From contig JBDWFY010000010.1 of assembly GCA_039976075.1 (NCBI GenBank), forward strand, positions 1-64,000: a DNA stretch of 64,000 bases, read 5' to 3'. Below are positions 42,699-51,485 of the stretch, one piece after another. Each line of letters starts with the position of its first letter. Positions within the stretch are counted from its first letter, which is position 1. The notes under the pieces are model-generated. The model saw only the letters and a program-made list of their open reading frames with translations, made no database searches and had not been told where the DNA came from. The position numbers and the translations under genes were made by a program. The DNA is from JBDWFY01 sp039976075. Its GTDB lineage: Bacteria > Pseudomonadota > Alphaproteobacteria > Rhizobiales > Stappiaceae.

Positions 42699-43154
42699 AT
42701 GAATACGCAATCGAACGCTTCCCTCGCCCCTCACCCGGCCCGCACGCATCTGAAAGTAAATTCCATAAATTGGTGGATATGGGTGTTGCTTTCGCTTCTC
42801 ATGGCCCTGTCCCTGGCGGGCTATGAGATGTGCCAAACATTTGCTTTGTCAGGTGCCCTCATGCACGCGGCCGTTTCGCTGGCCCGCCACAGGTATCTCG
42901 CTCATTTTCCCACCCAGGTCCGGATTACGTTCGTTTTCTGGCTTGCTCTCAGCTTCATCCCTGCGCTGAGCCCACTGCTGTGGAGCCTGACCGTCGGCAC
43001 GCTCATTTTCGTGCTGTTTGGCTATTGCCCGATTGCCCGCATGCTATTGTTTCTGCCGTTCAACCGAGATGACCGGCTCACCCTACGCAAGGTGCGTGAA
43101 ATACTCCTTCATCCTCCGGTTTATGGCTCAATCCGTCATACTGTGACGCTTTAA
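42699..43154 (+). CDS. Membrane protein of unknown function
   Basis: 151-residue protein with three or four hydrophobic segments (about 24-44, 48-65, 76-97 and 100-118). GYCPIARML near the end of the last helix recalls the short CP-containing segment of YgaP/DUF2892-type membrane domains, without certainty. A basic C-terminus (RKVREILLHPP) is probably cytoplasmic. Confidence 0.6.
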   Translation: MNTQSNASLAPHPARTHLKVNSINWWIWVLLSLLMALSLAGYEMCQTFALSGALMHAAVSLARHRYLAHFPTQVRITFVFWLALSFIPALSPLLWSLTVGTLIFVLFGYCPIARMLLFLPFNRDDRLTLRKVREILLHPPVYGSIRHTVTL

Positions 43155-43262
43155 TGCCGCCGGCAGTTTCCATCCTTGAAAAACACAGTGCCCATACCCG
43201 TCAAAGACGATAAGTTGGACCCTGCAAAACCGCCCGACCGGTCGATACTATCAAGAGTTCGA

Positions 43263-43811
43263 ATGGCACCTTCATTTACGACAAGCAGGCTGCTGCTTCG
43301 CCCGCGCTCCCTCCTGGACCTGGAGGACTGTCTGGCGATGGACAAAGATCCGCTGGTGACGAAATTCATACCCGGCCCGTGGGCAGACGCCGTCAAACAT
43401 CGAACTTTCGTGCTTGCTCGAATGCGCACCATCTATCCCGAAGGACTGGGATACTGGACGGTCCGTGAGAACAACGCAGGTCAGGCGTTTGTTGGATGGG
43501 TTCTGCTGCTTCCTCACGATTCTGTCGCTGGCGAGATTGAAATCGGCTGGCGATTTATCCGGCAGAAATGGGGTCAGGGATTTGCAACGGAGGCTGCGGC
43601 AGCAGTTTTAAATTATGGTATTAAGACACTGGGACTGAAACGGATTGTCGCAGACATTGATCCGGAAAATACGCCCTCCATCAAGGTGGCTGAAAAAATC
43701 GGCATGCAGTTTACCGAGCACAGAAATCACGATGGATGGCCGGCGCGATCCTATCAGATACGGCTCTGTGAAGAACCGCCGACAGCGCCTCAAAACCGGT
43801 TTGGGAGTTAA
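43263..43811 (+). CDS. GNAT family N-acetyltransferase (RimJ/RimL-like)
   Basis: 182-residue acetyltransferase. TSRLLLRPRSLLDLEDCLAM is the typical RimJ/L start, IEIGWRFIRQKWGQGFATEAAAAVL is the acetyl-CoA-binding Q-G-x-A motif region, and AVLNYG..LGLKRIVADIDPENTPSIKVAEKIGM the C-terminal motif. Substrate unknown. ATG 43263 is preferred; the frame is open from TTG 43176 but the added 29 residues look non-conserved. It ends 4 bp before the SnoaL gene. Confidence 0.87.
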   Translation: MAPSFTTSRLLLRPRSLLDLEDCLAMDKDPLVTKFIPGPWADAVKHRTFVLARMRTIYPEGLGYWTVRENNAGQAFVGWVLLLPHDSVAGEIEIGWRFIRQKWGQGFATEAAAAVLNYGIKTLGLKRIVADIDPENTPSIKVAEKIGMQFTEHRNHDGWPARSYQIRLCEEPPTAPQNRFGS

Positions 43812-43815
43812 GACG

Positions 43816-44580
43816 ATGACAGCAGCAAAAAAAGATCGGATCCGCGCGCTCTTAAAAAGTATCGAGACCGGAGAGCCGGATGCGGTCGCTGTCGTCAATG
43901 AAGCCAAGTACATTCAGCACAATCCTCAAACCCAGGAGGGAAGCGAAGGACTGGCAGTGCTTTTCAAGCGCCTGTCCAAAACCTCACCCCGAGTGAACAT
44001 CGTCCGGGCGTTTGAGGATGACGATTTCGTCTTTGCCCATACCGAGTATGATTTCGCAACCCGGCGGATCGGCTTTGAAGTGTTCCGGTTTGAAGACGGC
44101 CAGGCGGTTGAGCACTGGGACAATATTCAGCCAAGGCTGGGCCCGAACCGCTCCGGCCGTTCGATGGTGGACGGACCTACGAAGAGCACAGAATTGGAGC
44201 GGACAGAAAGTAATCGCGCCTTGGTCAGACGTTTCATTGAAACGGTGCTCATCGAAGGAAACCTCAACCGTCTGGGTGACTTTATCGAGGCCGACAATTT
44301 CGCCGAGCACAACCCGCATCTGGACGACGACCTCTCCTCTCTCCAGTCTGCGCTGAACGCGACGGATACCGGTCAGCAAATCATCGACTATCACCGCATC
44401 CATAGCATTCTGGCTGAAGGGAATTTCGTTCTGTGTGTCAGTGAGGGTAACAACAATGGCATCAACACGGCGTTCTACGACCTCTTTCGCCTGGCAGAAG
44501 ACAAGATCGTTGAGCACTGGGATACCACCGAAAAAATAGCACCCAAAAGCGAATGGAAAAATAATAACGGCAAGTTCTGA
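43816..44580 (+). CDS. Protein with two SnoaL/NTF2-like domains
   Basis: 254-residue protein with an internal duplication: each half has a start like ...AVVNEAKYIQHNPQ and ...DFIEADNFAEHNPHL, and an end like FEVFRFEDGQAVEHWDNIQ and YDLFRLAEDKIVEHWDTTE. These are SnoaL-like cone folds. Activity unknown; family members include isomerases and many of no known reaction. ATG 43816 follows GGGAG. Probably coupled with the acetyltransferase gene. Confidence 0.85.
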   Translation: MTAAKKDRIRALLKSIETGEPDAVAVVNEAKYIQHNPQTQEGSEGLAVLFKRLSKTSPRVNIVRAFEDDDFVFAHTEYDFATRRIGFEVFRFEDGQAVEHWDNIQPRLGPNRSGRSMVDGPTKSTELERTESNRALVRRFIETVLIEGNLNRLGDFIEADNFAEHNPHLDDDLSSLQSALNATDTGQQIIDYHRIHSILAEGNFVLCVSEGNNNGINTAFYDLFRLAEDKIVEHWDTTEKIAPKSEWKNNNGKF

Positions 44581-44596
44581 CTGATCGCGCCCCGGA

Positions 44597-45649
44597 TCAG
44601 TTCACCTCAACCGGACGGGATTGCATCCGACGTGCGGTTTCCCGCTCGGCACGTTTGCACCGCATCGGCGGCAGGCCCCTATCCATCAGGTCCATGTCTT
44701 CAAGCACCATGTCGCCCATCTGTTTGAAAGCGATGTCGAGTGCCCCTGCCCGGTGAGCGGAGCGCAGAAATCCATCGAGCGAGCGAACCCGGTGATCTAC
44801 CGGCAGTGGCTCATCAGGATAGACGTCACTTGCCGCAACGATATGGCCGCTCTCAACCGCATCCATAAGCGCGTCAAAATCCACCACATCAGAGCGACTA
44901 AGCAGTATGAAGGCCGTTCCCGGCCGCATGCTGGCAAAGGCATCCGCACCCAGAAAACCTCGGTTCTCGGTGGTGACGGCAGCCATGACAAAGATGAAAT
45001 CGGATTGTTCGAGCACGTCTGTCAACGAGGCCGGTATCGCCTGATGATCCCGGATGATTGAAGGCGCCAGCCAGGGGTCATGTACCTTGACGGAGCAGCG
45101 GAACCCGGTGAGAAGGCGGTTCAAGGCCCGCCCCAGGTCTCCGAATCCGATGATCCCGACATCGGCGCCTGTCAGCAATCGCGCCTGCTCATTCCCCTCC
45201 CCGCCCCATTTTTCGTTTCCCGTGCGAAAGGCGTTATCGGCCGATGCGATTCCGCGCGCCAGTGACAACGCCATGCCCAGTCCGATCTCGGCAACAGGCA
45301 CGGAAAAAACAGCTCCCGTCGTGACAACGTGAATGCCCCGACGAAACACGTCCTCATAGGGCATATTGTCAATCAGATTGGATTCGACGTTCAAAACCGC
45401 CCGCAGATTAACAAGTCTTGAAAGCGTTTCTTCCGAGAGTGGCGGCTGACCGAGAATGTACCGCGCCGCGCCGAGAATGGTGTCATCAAGTCGATTGACT
45501 TCCTCCTCCGGCACCTCGAGCAATTGATACTTTTCACGCAATTGGTGCAACGCCGTGGGTGTAAAAATGAGGTCCAGCGTGCGTGGTTCCGGCGCACAAA
45601 TTATCAACGGCTTCGATGCGTCACTCACAGGGTCACCCTTCCAGTTCAT
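44597..45649 (-). CDS. D-isomer-specific 2-hydroxyacid dehydrogenase family protein
   Basis: 350-residue enzyme. Substrate domain to about residue 110, then VGIIGFGDLGRALNRLL as the NAD-binding Rossmann motif, FVMAAVTTENRGFLGADAF, and SAHRAGALD carrying the catalytic His near the end. Compared with standard members the substrate-side Arg region and the RG(S) motif (here SRSDVVDFDAL) are atypical. It interconverts a 2-hydroxyacid and 2-oxoacid; substrate unknown. The start is uncertain: ATG 45649 (MNWKGD) or GTG 45625 (VSDASK), which has AAGGGTG upstream. Confidence 0.85.
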   Translation of the reverse strand: MNWKGDPVSDASKPLIICAPEPRTLDLIFTPTALHQLREKYQLLEVPEEEVNRLDDTILGAARYILGQPPLSEETLSRLVNLRAVLNVESNLIDNMPYEDVFRRGIHVVTTGAVFSVPVAEIGLGMALSLARGIASADNAFRTGNEKWGGEGNEQARLLTGADVGIIGFGDLGRALNRLLTGFRCSVKVHDPWLAPSIIRDHQAIPASLTDVLEQSDFIFVMAAVTTENRGFLGADAFASMRPGTAFILLSRSDVVDFDALMDAVESGHIVAASDVYPDEPLPVDHRVRSLDGFLRSAHRAGALDIAFKQMGDMVLEDMDLMDRGLPPMRCKRAERETARRMQSRPVEVN

Positions 45650-45775
45650 TCTCTCTGTCCATTGGTTTTCACCTCTATCACGACTTGGCGCACTGTGTCG
45701 CTTTCTTGCCGGGGGGTTCAGGAAAGCATGAAACAAAATACGCGGTCACCGAAATGCAGGTGAACAACCTCACAA

Positions 45776-46053
45776 TCACCCCCGCAAAAGCAATGCATCC
45801 CCGAAACATGGGATACCTCCCCTATCTACAATTTGCCACTTTGCCGTCATGATTGCTCCACTCAAATCGAGATCCACAAAGCCGTGCACGGGTACCGGAT
45901 AGTAGTGTTTGCCGCAGTCTGTGTCCTCAATCAGTTTTCCGGCTGCGTTTTGCGCTTTGAAGGGCGGTCCAGCCGATAGGGAGACGGTCGGAAGTCTGCT
46001 TTCACTGTGAGATATTTCATTTCGAATTTTTGAGCCCCTGATACAGATAAAGG
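45776..46053 (-). pseudogene. Possible coding remnant (frameshifted small gene)
   Basis: The 537 bp between the dehydrogenase and STAS genes hold no intact gene. On the minus strand a start-less open frame ending at TGA 45776-45778 reads AQNAAGKLIEDTDCGKHYYP and then VPVHGFVDLDLSGAIM. A second frame beginning at ATG 46020 (MKYLTVKADFRPSPYRLD) would join it after a one-base slip near 45966. The composition looks protein-like. I do not know the family, and chance is not excluded. Confidence 0.22.
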
Positions 46054-46186
46054 ATCAGTTTTTCAGGCAGTTCTCAGGGGGTCGGCAAGCGCGGTTTCGA
46101 GCCGGAAAACAGGTGACTGTTTTCTCCTTTGAACGCTCTGAATTGATGCAACTCTATATGATTGAACGGATTGGGAGGCTCCATCC

Positions 46187-46522
46187 ATGAATATCGAGAT
46201 ATCCAAAGAAGAGAAGCTCTGCATCGTACGTCCGGTGGGCCGGATAGACGCAACGACCTCGGCCGAATTTGAAAAATCTCTTTCCGAAATGGTTGAGCTT
46301 GCGCCATCAAAACTGTTGATCGATATGGGCAACGTCACGTATGTGGCAAGCGCGGTACTGAGTGTGCTCCTCGGGATTGCAAACCAGTTGCGAAAGAATG
46401 CCAATCAACTGCGCCTTTTCGGACTGAGCGGGCTGACACAGGAAGTGTTCGAGATTTCCGGTTTCATCTCTGTTCTTGACATCCATCCTGATGAAGCCAG
46501 CGCTCGTGGAGAGGTCTCCTGA
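46187..46522 (+). CDS. STAS domain protein (anti-sigma factor antagonist-like)
   Basis: 111-residue STAS domain: CIVRPVGRIDATTSAEFEKSL, LLIDMGNVTYVASAVLSVLL and LRLFGLSGLTQEVFEISGF match the SpoIIAA/anti-anti-sigma fold. The phosphorylatable Ser is expected in the VASAVLSV turn (usually I-S-S-A-G-L). It starts after GGAGGC and overlaps the next gene if that uses CTG at 46519. Co-operon with a phosphate transporter is unusual and suggests regulation by phosphorylation. Confidence 0.85.
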   Translation: MNIEISKEEKLCIVRPVGRIDATTSAEFEKSLSEMVELAPSKLLIDMGNVTYVASAVLSVLLGIANQLRKNANQLRLFGLSGLTQEVFEISGFISVLDIHPDEASARGEVS

Positions 46523-46545
46523 CCGCAGACCCTTTTCAGATTGCC

Positions 46546-48183
46546 GTGACTATGTTTGCGGGGCTGGGGCTGTTCTTTTTCGCCATGCACTTTCTGGGGC
46601 TCAATCTGAAGCTCCTGGCTGATCAAAAACTCAAAAAGCGGATTGCAAAACTGACATCAACCACCCCGGCAGGAATGCTCGTGGGCATCATCATGATTGT
46701 CATCACACAAAGCGGCTCTGCGGCCGTCTTCCTGCTGGTAGGACTTGTGCGTGCCGGTATGCTTTCTCTGAGGCAGGCGCAGCCAGTCGTTCTTGGTGTC
46801 AATGTCGGCGCGGGCATGATCGTCCTGTTCCTGACGATGGATATTCGCATCGCCGTGCTGCTGTTGATCGGCATTTCGGGAATCACCTACGCCTACGGAT
46901 CTCGCAACAGAGAACAGGTAGCCGGAGCAGCAATCGGTGTGGGACTGCTGTTTCTGGGTCTTCAGATCATGCGGGAAGCCGCGTCAGAACTTGAGAGCAC
47001 AGACTGGTTTGTCGGCGCAGTCAAATCTGCGGCGGGGTCCCCTCTCCTGGCATTGGCAGCCGGCGCTGTGCTGACAGTCATAACCCAGTCATCGATGGCA
47101 GTGGCGGCGGTGATGATCGTATTCCTGCAATCCGGCCTGTTTGGTGTGCAGGAAGGCGTCATGTTCGTTTACGGTACCAATGTCGGCGGCTCAGTCATAA
47201 TGCTGCTGCTATCGGCTCACCTCTCAGGTGTTCAGCGGCAGGTTGCTCTCTATCTTGTCGGGTTCAATTTCGTCGCGGCACTGTTTCTGGTGCCGTTATT
47301 TTATGTCGAAACAACCATGGACGTTCCGCTGGTTGTGGCGTTTGTTTCCCAGATTGGAGACAATGCGGGCACACAAGCCGCCCTTGCCTATATCCTATTC
47401 AATCTGTTTCCCCTTCCGTTGCTTCTGCTGCTCCTCAGCCAGACAGCAGGAATGCTTAGGGCACTCAGTCCTGAAACCAAGGTGGAATTGAATTCCAAAC
47501 CAAAATATCTCAACCCGCCGATGCCCGATCAACCGTCCATTGCCGTGAGGTTGGTTGAGTTGGAGTTGCAGCGGATGTTTGACTTGATCGCCGACGGCTT
47601 CGACAACCTGCGCGCTGATCGCAACATCAAAGCCCTGCATGAAAGCCTGGAAGGAGTGGATTCTCTGTGCGGGGTCATCAATGAAACCATCAACGAAATC
47701 ACGTCGAAACTCACTCTTGGAGCGGAAGATTATGAGCGTATCGATATGCTGGTGCGTATCCTTTACACGACCGACTCGATGCGTACTGCCCTTGAAGGGC
47801 TCGGATCGGATATTGCCTATCTCCGCCGCAACACTCCTGGCCTGACATTCTCCGATTCCGCAGTCGAAGGCCTGGACGCCATCCTCTGTGTCCTGATGGA
47901 CGTTGCACGCGCCCAGGATGCGCACGACATAGAGGTTCTCTCGAGACTCACGTCGAAAGAAGGCAATGGCACAAAAGCGATCCGCCTGGCTTATCTGAAA
48001 GGCGAAGGCATGGTCAGAACACAAGACAGAAGCCATCTGCTCAGTGCCATGAACTATTGCGAGCGCCTCATCTGGCTGTTCGGCGAGGCAGGCACGGCTT
48101 ACAGCAACCTGGACCATTCTCCATTTGAAATTCATGTTCAGGAAGTTGAAGAACCGGCCCGGATTCATCGGGCCGGCGTATAG
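46546..48183 (+). CDS. Na/Pi cotransporter family protein with PhoU-like domain
   Basis: 545-residue protein with two transmembrane blocks, each containing a conserved glutamine/serine motif (MIVITQSGSAAVFLLVGLV and TVITQSSMAVAAVMI, the QS repeats of the NptA/PNaS family), ending about residue 300. The C-terminal 200 residues are helical and PhoU-like. It probably moves phosphate or controls its flux. The frame continues upstream as LTADPFQIAVTM, typical for the family, back to a CTG at 46519 that overlaps the STAS stop (CTGA) and has GGAGAGG before it. The GTG at 46546 is the first standard start, so the true start may be 46519. Confidence 0.88.
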   Translation: MTMFAGLGLFFFAMHFLGLNLKLLADQKLKKRIAKLTSTTPAGMLVGIIMIVITQSGSAAVFLLVGLVRAGMLSLRQAQPVVLGVNVGAGMIVLFLTMDIRIAVLLLIGISGITYAYGSRNREQVAGAAIGVGLLFLGLQIMREAASELESTDWFVGAVKSAAGSPLLALAAGAVLTVITQSSMAVAAVMIVFLQSGLFGVQEGVMFVYGTNVGGSVIMLLLSAHLSGVQRQVALYLVGFNFVAALFLVPLFYVETTMDVPLVVAFVSQIGDNAGTQAALAYILFNLFPLPLLLLLLSQTAGMLRALSPETKVELNSKPKYLNPPMPDQPSIAVRLVELELQRMFDLIADGFDNLRADRNIKALHESLEGVDSLCGVINETINEITSKLTLGAEDYERIDMLVRILYTTDSMRTALEGLGSDIAYLRRNTPGLTFSDSAVEGLDAILCVLMDVARAQDAHDIEVLSRLTSKEGNGTKAIRLAYLKGEGMVRTQDRSHLLSAMNYCERLIWLFGEAGTAYSNLDHSPFEIHVQEVEEPARIHRAGV

Positions 48184-48245
48184 TTTTCTCGTCGGAGATT
48201 CTTCGGCCGACAGCAGGGTGTTACTACCCCACCCGGATCACCAGC

Positions 48246-49124
48246 TCACAGCCCACCATGCCAATCCGCTAGCGCCCGGCCGATCTCATCGGGAGAATCT
48301 TCCTGGACAAAGTGGGCTCCGGCGACAGTGACCTCGGTCAGATTGGGCCAGGAGCGCACGTAGTCCCGTGCCGGCCCGGCGAGTATCGCACCTGGTTCAG
48401 CATCGATAAACAATTTTGGAATTGGTGTCTGTGTCAACCATTCAGAATAGCCTGAGACAATGTCGACGACGTCTGCGGGATCCTCTTCAATGGGTATCTG
48501 GCGCGGCCATGTCAGGGTGGGACGACGGTCTTCTCCCGCATTGACGAATGGACGCCGATATTCGTTCATTTCCTCTTTACTCAAGGTACGGATGATGGAA
48601 CCCGGCAGCACGCGCTCGACAAACATGTTCTGCTCAAGGACCAGCTCTTCACCGGCCGGGGAGCGAAACGCCTTGAATGTATCGCGAGCCATGTCAGGGA
48701 ACTGGTCCCAGCTTGCGACCGGGGCCACGATACTTTCCATGAAGGCGATGCCTTTGACCGCATCGGAATGCGTGTGCGCCCAGTGAAACCCCAGACCCGA
48801 GCCCCAGTCGTGAACAACCAGCGTCACGTTGTTGCTCACGCCGAGCTGCTCGAGCAAGCCAAACAGGTATGTGCGCTGCTCTGTATAGGTATAGCGATCG
48901 GGTCCGCTGTTATCGAGCTTGTCTGAATCGCCCATGCCGATCATGTCGGGCGCGATCAGGCGACCCTTGCCTGCGAGGTGCGGCATGACATTGCGCCACA
49001 AGTAGGAAGATGTCGGGTTGCCGTGCAAAAAGACAATCGGGTCGCCGGTTCCTTCTTCGATGTAGGCCATTTGCTTGCCATGTACCGTGAGAAATTTCTT
49101 TTTGTCACGAAAGCTGCCCGTCAT
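48246..49124 (-). CDS. Haloalkane dehalogenase (HLD-II type)
   Basis: 292-residue alpha/beta hydrolase with the full dehalogenase residue set. HGNPTSS gives the halide-stabilising Asn36; VVHDWGSG gives nucleophile Asp106 and halide-stabilising Trp107; FMESI gives the acid Glu130, the HLD-II position; AGAHFVQEDSP gives His271. These residues distinguish it from epoxide hydrolases and predict hydrolysis of haloalkanes to alcohol and halide. ATG 49124 (MTGSFRDKK) follows GGAGG; the longer frame to 49160 would run toward the operator. It is divergent from a TetR regulator. Confidence 0.93.
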   Translation of the reverse strand: MTGSFRDKKKFLTVHGKQMAYIEEGTGDPIVFLHGNPTSSYLWRNVMPHLAGKGRLIAPDMIGMGDSDKLDNSGPDRYTYTEQRTYLFGLLEQLGVSNNVTLVVHDWGSGLGFHWAHTHSDAVKGIAFMESIVAPVASWDQFPDMARDTFKAFRSPAGEELVLEQNMFVERVLPGSIIRTLSKEEMNEYRRPFVNAGEDRRPTLTWPRQIPIEEDPADVVDIVSGYSEWLTQTPIPKLFIDAEPGAILAGPARDYVRSWPNLTEVTVAGAHFVQEDSPDEIGRALADWHGGL

Positions 49125-49167
49125 ACTATGTCCTCCAAGTCTTGAGTCTGGTCGCGACATCTTGTAG

Positions 49168-49183
49168 TGGAACGATCATTCTA
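49168..49183. promoter_or_regulatory. TetR-type operator
   Basis: TGGAACGATCATTCTA is a 16-bp imperfect palindrome (T-GAA-GATC-TTC-A matched) 14 bp before the TetR start and 44 bp before the dehalogenase start. Sites centred on ACGATCGT are typical for TetR/AcrR repressors. Confidence 0.7.
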
Positions 49184-49197
49184 TAACAAGGAAAAAT

Positions 49198-49806
49198 ATG
49201 CCACGCGTCAAATCGGAATCTCGAACCGCCCTGGTTGACAGTGCCCTCAAAACGTTCTGGAAGACCGGCTATCATGTTGTTTCCATGGGTGATCTGGTAC
49301 GCGAAACAGGCGTTAGCCGGGGCGGAATCTATAGTGATTTTTCCGGTAAACAGGATCTGTTTCATGCCTGTCTGGACCGCTATCAGGAGGTGGTGGTCAC
49401 ACCGGCATTCGCACCGGTCGAGGCCGAAGGAGCGGGAATCGATGCAATCGGGGACTATCTCAACAACCTCCTGAATCGGGTAAAAGACGGCAATGATCCG
49501 GGTCTGGGGTGTCTCGTGGTCAACACAATCGGCCAGATCGAGCCCGAAGATGAGGCAACCCGCGCGCGCCTGGACCATCACAGCAACCGGCTGGTCCGGG
49601 GCTTTAAGGCGGCGATCACGCATGAAAACCAAAAATCCGGCACCCTGAGCGATGCTGAAATCAATACTCTTGCCAATTTCACCATGGTATCCGTGCAAGG
49701 CCTCTGGGGATATTCACGTGCGCGGGCAGACCTGACATTTCTGCGGGACTATTGCGACACACTCATCAAGCTCCTGAAATCGCAAGTTCAGGGAGCAGAC
49801 CGGTGA
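49198..49806 (+). CDS. TetR/AcrR family regulator
   Basis: 202-residue regulator with an N-terminal HTH (RTALVDSALKTFWKTGYHVVSMGDLVRETGVSRGGIYSDFSGKQDLF in pieces, about residues 9-55) and an all-helical ligand domain. The C-terminal part resembles TetR_C subgroup members with GLGCLVVNTIGQ. Divergent from the haloalkane dehalogenase, which it likely represses; a halogenated inducer is a reasonable guess only. Confidence 0.92.
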   Translation: MPRVKSESRTALVDSALKTFWKTGYHVVSMGDLVRETGVSRGGIYSDFSGKQDLFHACLDRYQEVVVTPAFAPVEAEGAGIDAIGDYLNNLLNRVKDGNDPGLGCLVVNTIGQIEPEDEATRARLDHHSNRLVRGFKAAITHENQKSGTLSDAEINTLANFTMVSVQGLWGYSRARADLTFLRDYCDTLIKLLKSQVQGADR

Positions 49807-49870
49807 GCTGTAGAGGTAAAACCATCCTTTGCGACATTCGTGCATTCGCAGTTTGAAAGAAAAGCCGGCA

Positions 49871-50350
49871 ATGAAAATCAGACCAACAACGTCCGACGAT
49901 ATTGATGCACTCAAGAATGTGCTCGACGGCACAGAGCTTTTTCCCAGCGAGATGTTGCCGGATATGGTGCAAGGTTTCCTAACCGGAGAAACGCAGGACG
50001 AGCTGTGGTTGACCTGCGAGGTGGATGGGACGGCCATCGGATTTTGCTACAGTGCCCTTGAAACACTCACCGATGACACCTGGAACATGCTGGCAATAGC
50101 CGTTCTGCCCACAATGCAGGGCAGCGGAGCTGGCGGCGCGATCGTTGAGCGGCTCGAAGACACTCTTCGTGCGCGTGGTGGGCGCATATTGATTGCTGAT
50201 ACATCCGGAACAGACGCATTCACCCGGACGCGGGCATTCTATAGTAACAACGGATATGCAGAAGAAGCCAGAATCAGGGACTTCTGGGCGGCAGGAGACG
50301 ACAAGGTCGTCTATTGGAAGTCGTTGATAACCTCGGCACGATCCGCCTGA
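49871..50350 (+). CDS. GNAT family acetyltransferase
   Basis: 159-residue acetyltransferase: MKIRPTTSDDIDALKNVLDG start, acetyl-CoA motif AVLPTMQGSGAGGAIVERLE with the Q-G-x-G-x-G/A pattern, and RTRAFYSNNGYAEEARIRDFW at the C-terminus. Substrate unknown. ATG 49871 is chosen as the family start. Confidence 0.85.
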   Translation: MKIRPTTSDDIDALKNVLDGTELFPSEMLPDMVQGFLTGETQDELWLTCEVDGTAIGFCYSALETLTDDTWNMLAIAVLPTMQGSGAGGAIVERLEDTLRARGGRILIADTSGTDAFTRTRAFYSNNGYAEEARIRDFWAAGDDKVVYWKSLITSARSA

Positions 50351-50486
50351 TCGCGCAGTCCGTACTGGTAAATCGTCACTGTTGGTGAAAGTGTTATATG
50401 ACAACCATTAGCGGGTATCAGGACATGGCACGAATTGATCGCCCTCATCCAATTCACTTGGTTCCGTTGCCGTTTGTGGGGCAACC

Positions 50487-51128
50487 ATGAACCTCGCATC
50501 CAAGCTCGAAGACCGATCTGTCCCCTCAGCAGGCAGCGTCCCTGACGGCCTGTACCGCTTTATTGCGCTCGACGTTGAAACATCCTGTGGCGATGTAGCC
50601 AGTATCTGTCAGATAGGACTTGCCTGCGTTGGCATGAACAACCGCATTGAGGGTTACAGTGCCTATGTGAACCCGCAAATGAGATTTGATCCTTTCAATA
50701 TTCAGATTCACGGGATACGGCGCGAGACAGTGGCGCAGTCGCCGACATTCCCGGCAGTTTGGGCAACCCTTCTGCCGCTGCTTGAAAAACACCGCCTTGT
50801 ACAGCACAGCAATTTCGACAAGGCCGCTATTTCCGCGGCCTGCGCCGCCAATGGGCTACCGTCTCCGGATTTACACTGGAGTGACAGCGTTGCCATTGCC
50901 AAGAAGGCCTGGCCGGAATTCAGAGGCAATGGCGGACACGGACTCGCCAACCTCAAGCGGACACTGGGTCTTGAATTCAACCACCACGATGCCGGCGAGG
51001 ACGCCCGTGCAGCAGCCCAGGTGGTCCTGCACGCAGAAAAGCGCCTTAAAACGACGTTCGAGCGCATTGCAGGGGCAATTCGCCCGATTCAGCTCGCCTT
51101 TCCTTTTTTCGAAAAATCGCCGTTGTGA
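50487..51128 (+). CDS. DnaQ-type 3'-5' exonuclease domain protein
   Basis: 213-residue DEDD nuclease. FIALDVETSCGDVASICQIG gives the Exo I acids (D-x-E), LVQHSNFDKAAI the Exo II Asp, and HHDAGEDARAAAQVVL the Exo III H-x5-D pair, the DEDDh type of DnaQ and WRN-like proteofreaders. It is stand-alone, so a DNA repair or RNA trimming role is possible. Confidence 0.9.
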   Translation: MNLASKLEDRSVPSAGSVPDGLYRFIALDVETSCGDVASICQIGLACVGMNNRIEGYSAYVNPQMRFDPFNIQIHGIRRETVAQSPTFPAVWATLLPLLEKHRLVQHSNFDKAAISAACAANGLPSPDLHWSDSVAIAKKAWPEFRGNGGHGLANLKRTLGLEFNHHDAGEDARAAAQVVLHAEKRLKTTFERIAGAIRPIQLAFPFFEKSPL

Positions 51129-51178
51129 ATTGTCAAAAGTCTCCCCGGCGGCACTGAAGAGAGCTCGGCAATATCTGG

Positions 51179-51460
51179 TCAGGCATCATGCATATCGGGG
51201 ACCTCAAGGACGTGAGGTGTCGCATACATCTCCATTTGCCCCTCTGACCTGGCAATCAACACAGTGCCGTCTCCGGTTACGTCGAGCGCAGTTCGGGCTA
51301 AATCGAGAATGCGGTCGATCCCGGCAACCACCGCATAAGTTTGCTCAGAATCAGGCAATTCGTGATCGCAATGGCAGTGCGCACCGGGCTCCTATCACAA
51401 TTTCCAGCATCGTAATCCGAACCATGGCTGCCCCCTGCGTTCCATCCAGAGAAACACTCA
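51179..51460 (-). pseudogene. Decayed 3' fragment of a dicarboxylate/amino acid:cation symporter (DAACS family)
   Basis: No intact gene fills 51129-51485. On the minus strand one frame has SLDGTQGAAMVRITMLEIVI (about 51388-51460), then stops. The frame next to it, ending TGA 51179-51181, reads YAVVAGIDRILDLARTALDV and TGDGTVLIARSEG. The second piece closely resembles the conserved C-terminal D-R-x-L-D-x-x-R-T-x-x-N-V-T-G-D region of DctA/GltP-type symporters. Two frames, a missing start and short length indicate a pseudogene. The family match is by eye. Confidence 0.5.
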
Positions 51461-51485
51461 CCAGCCGGGAAAAACCAAATGAGGA

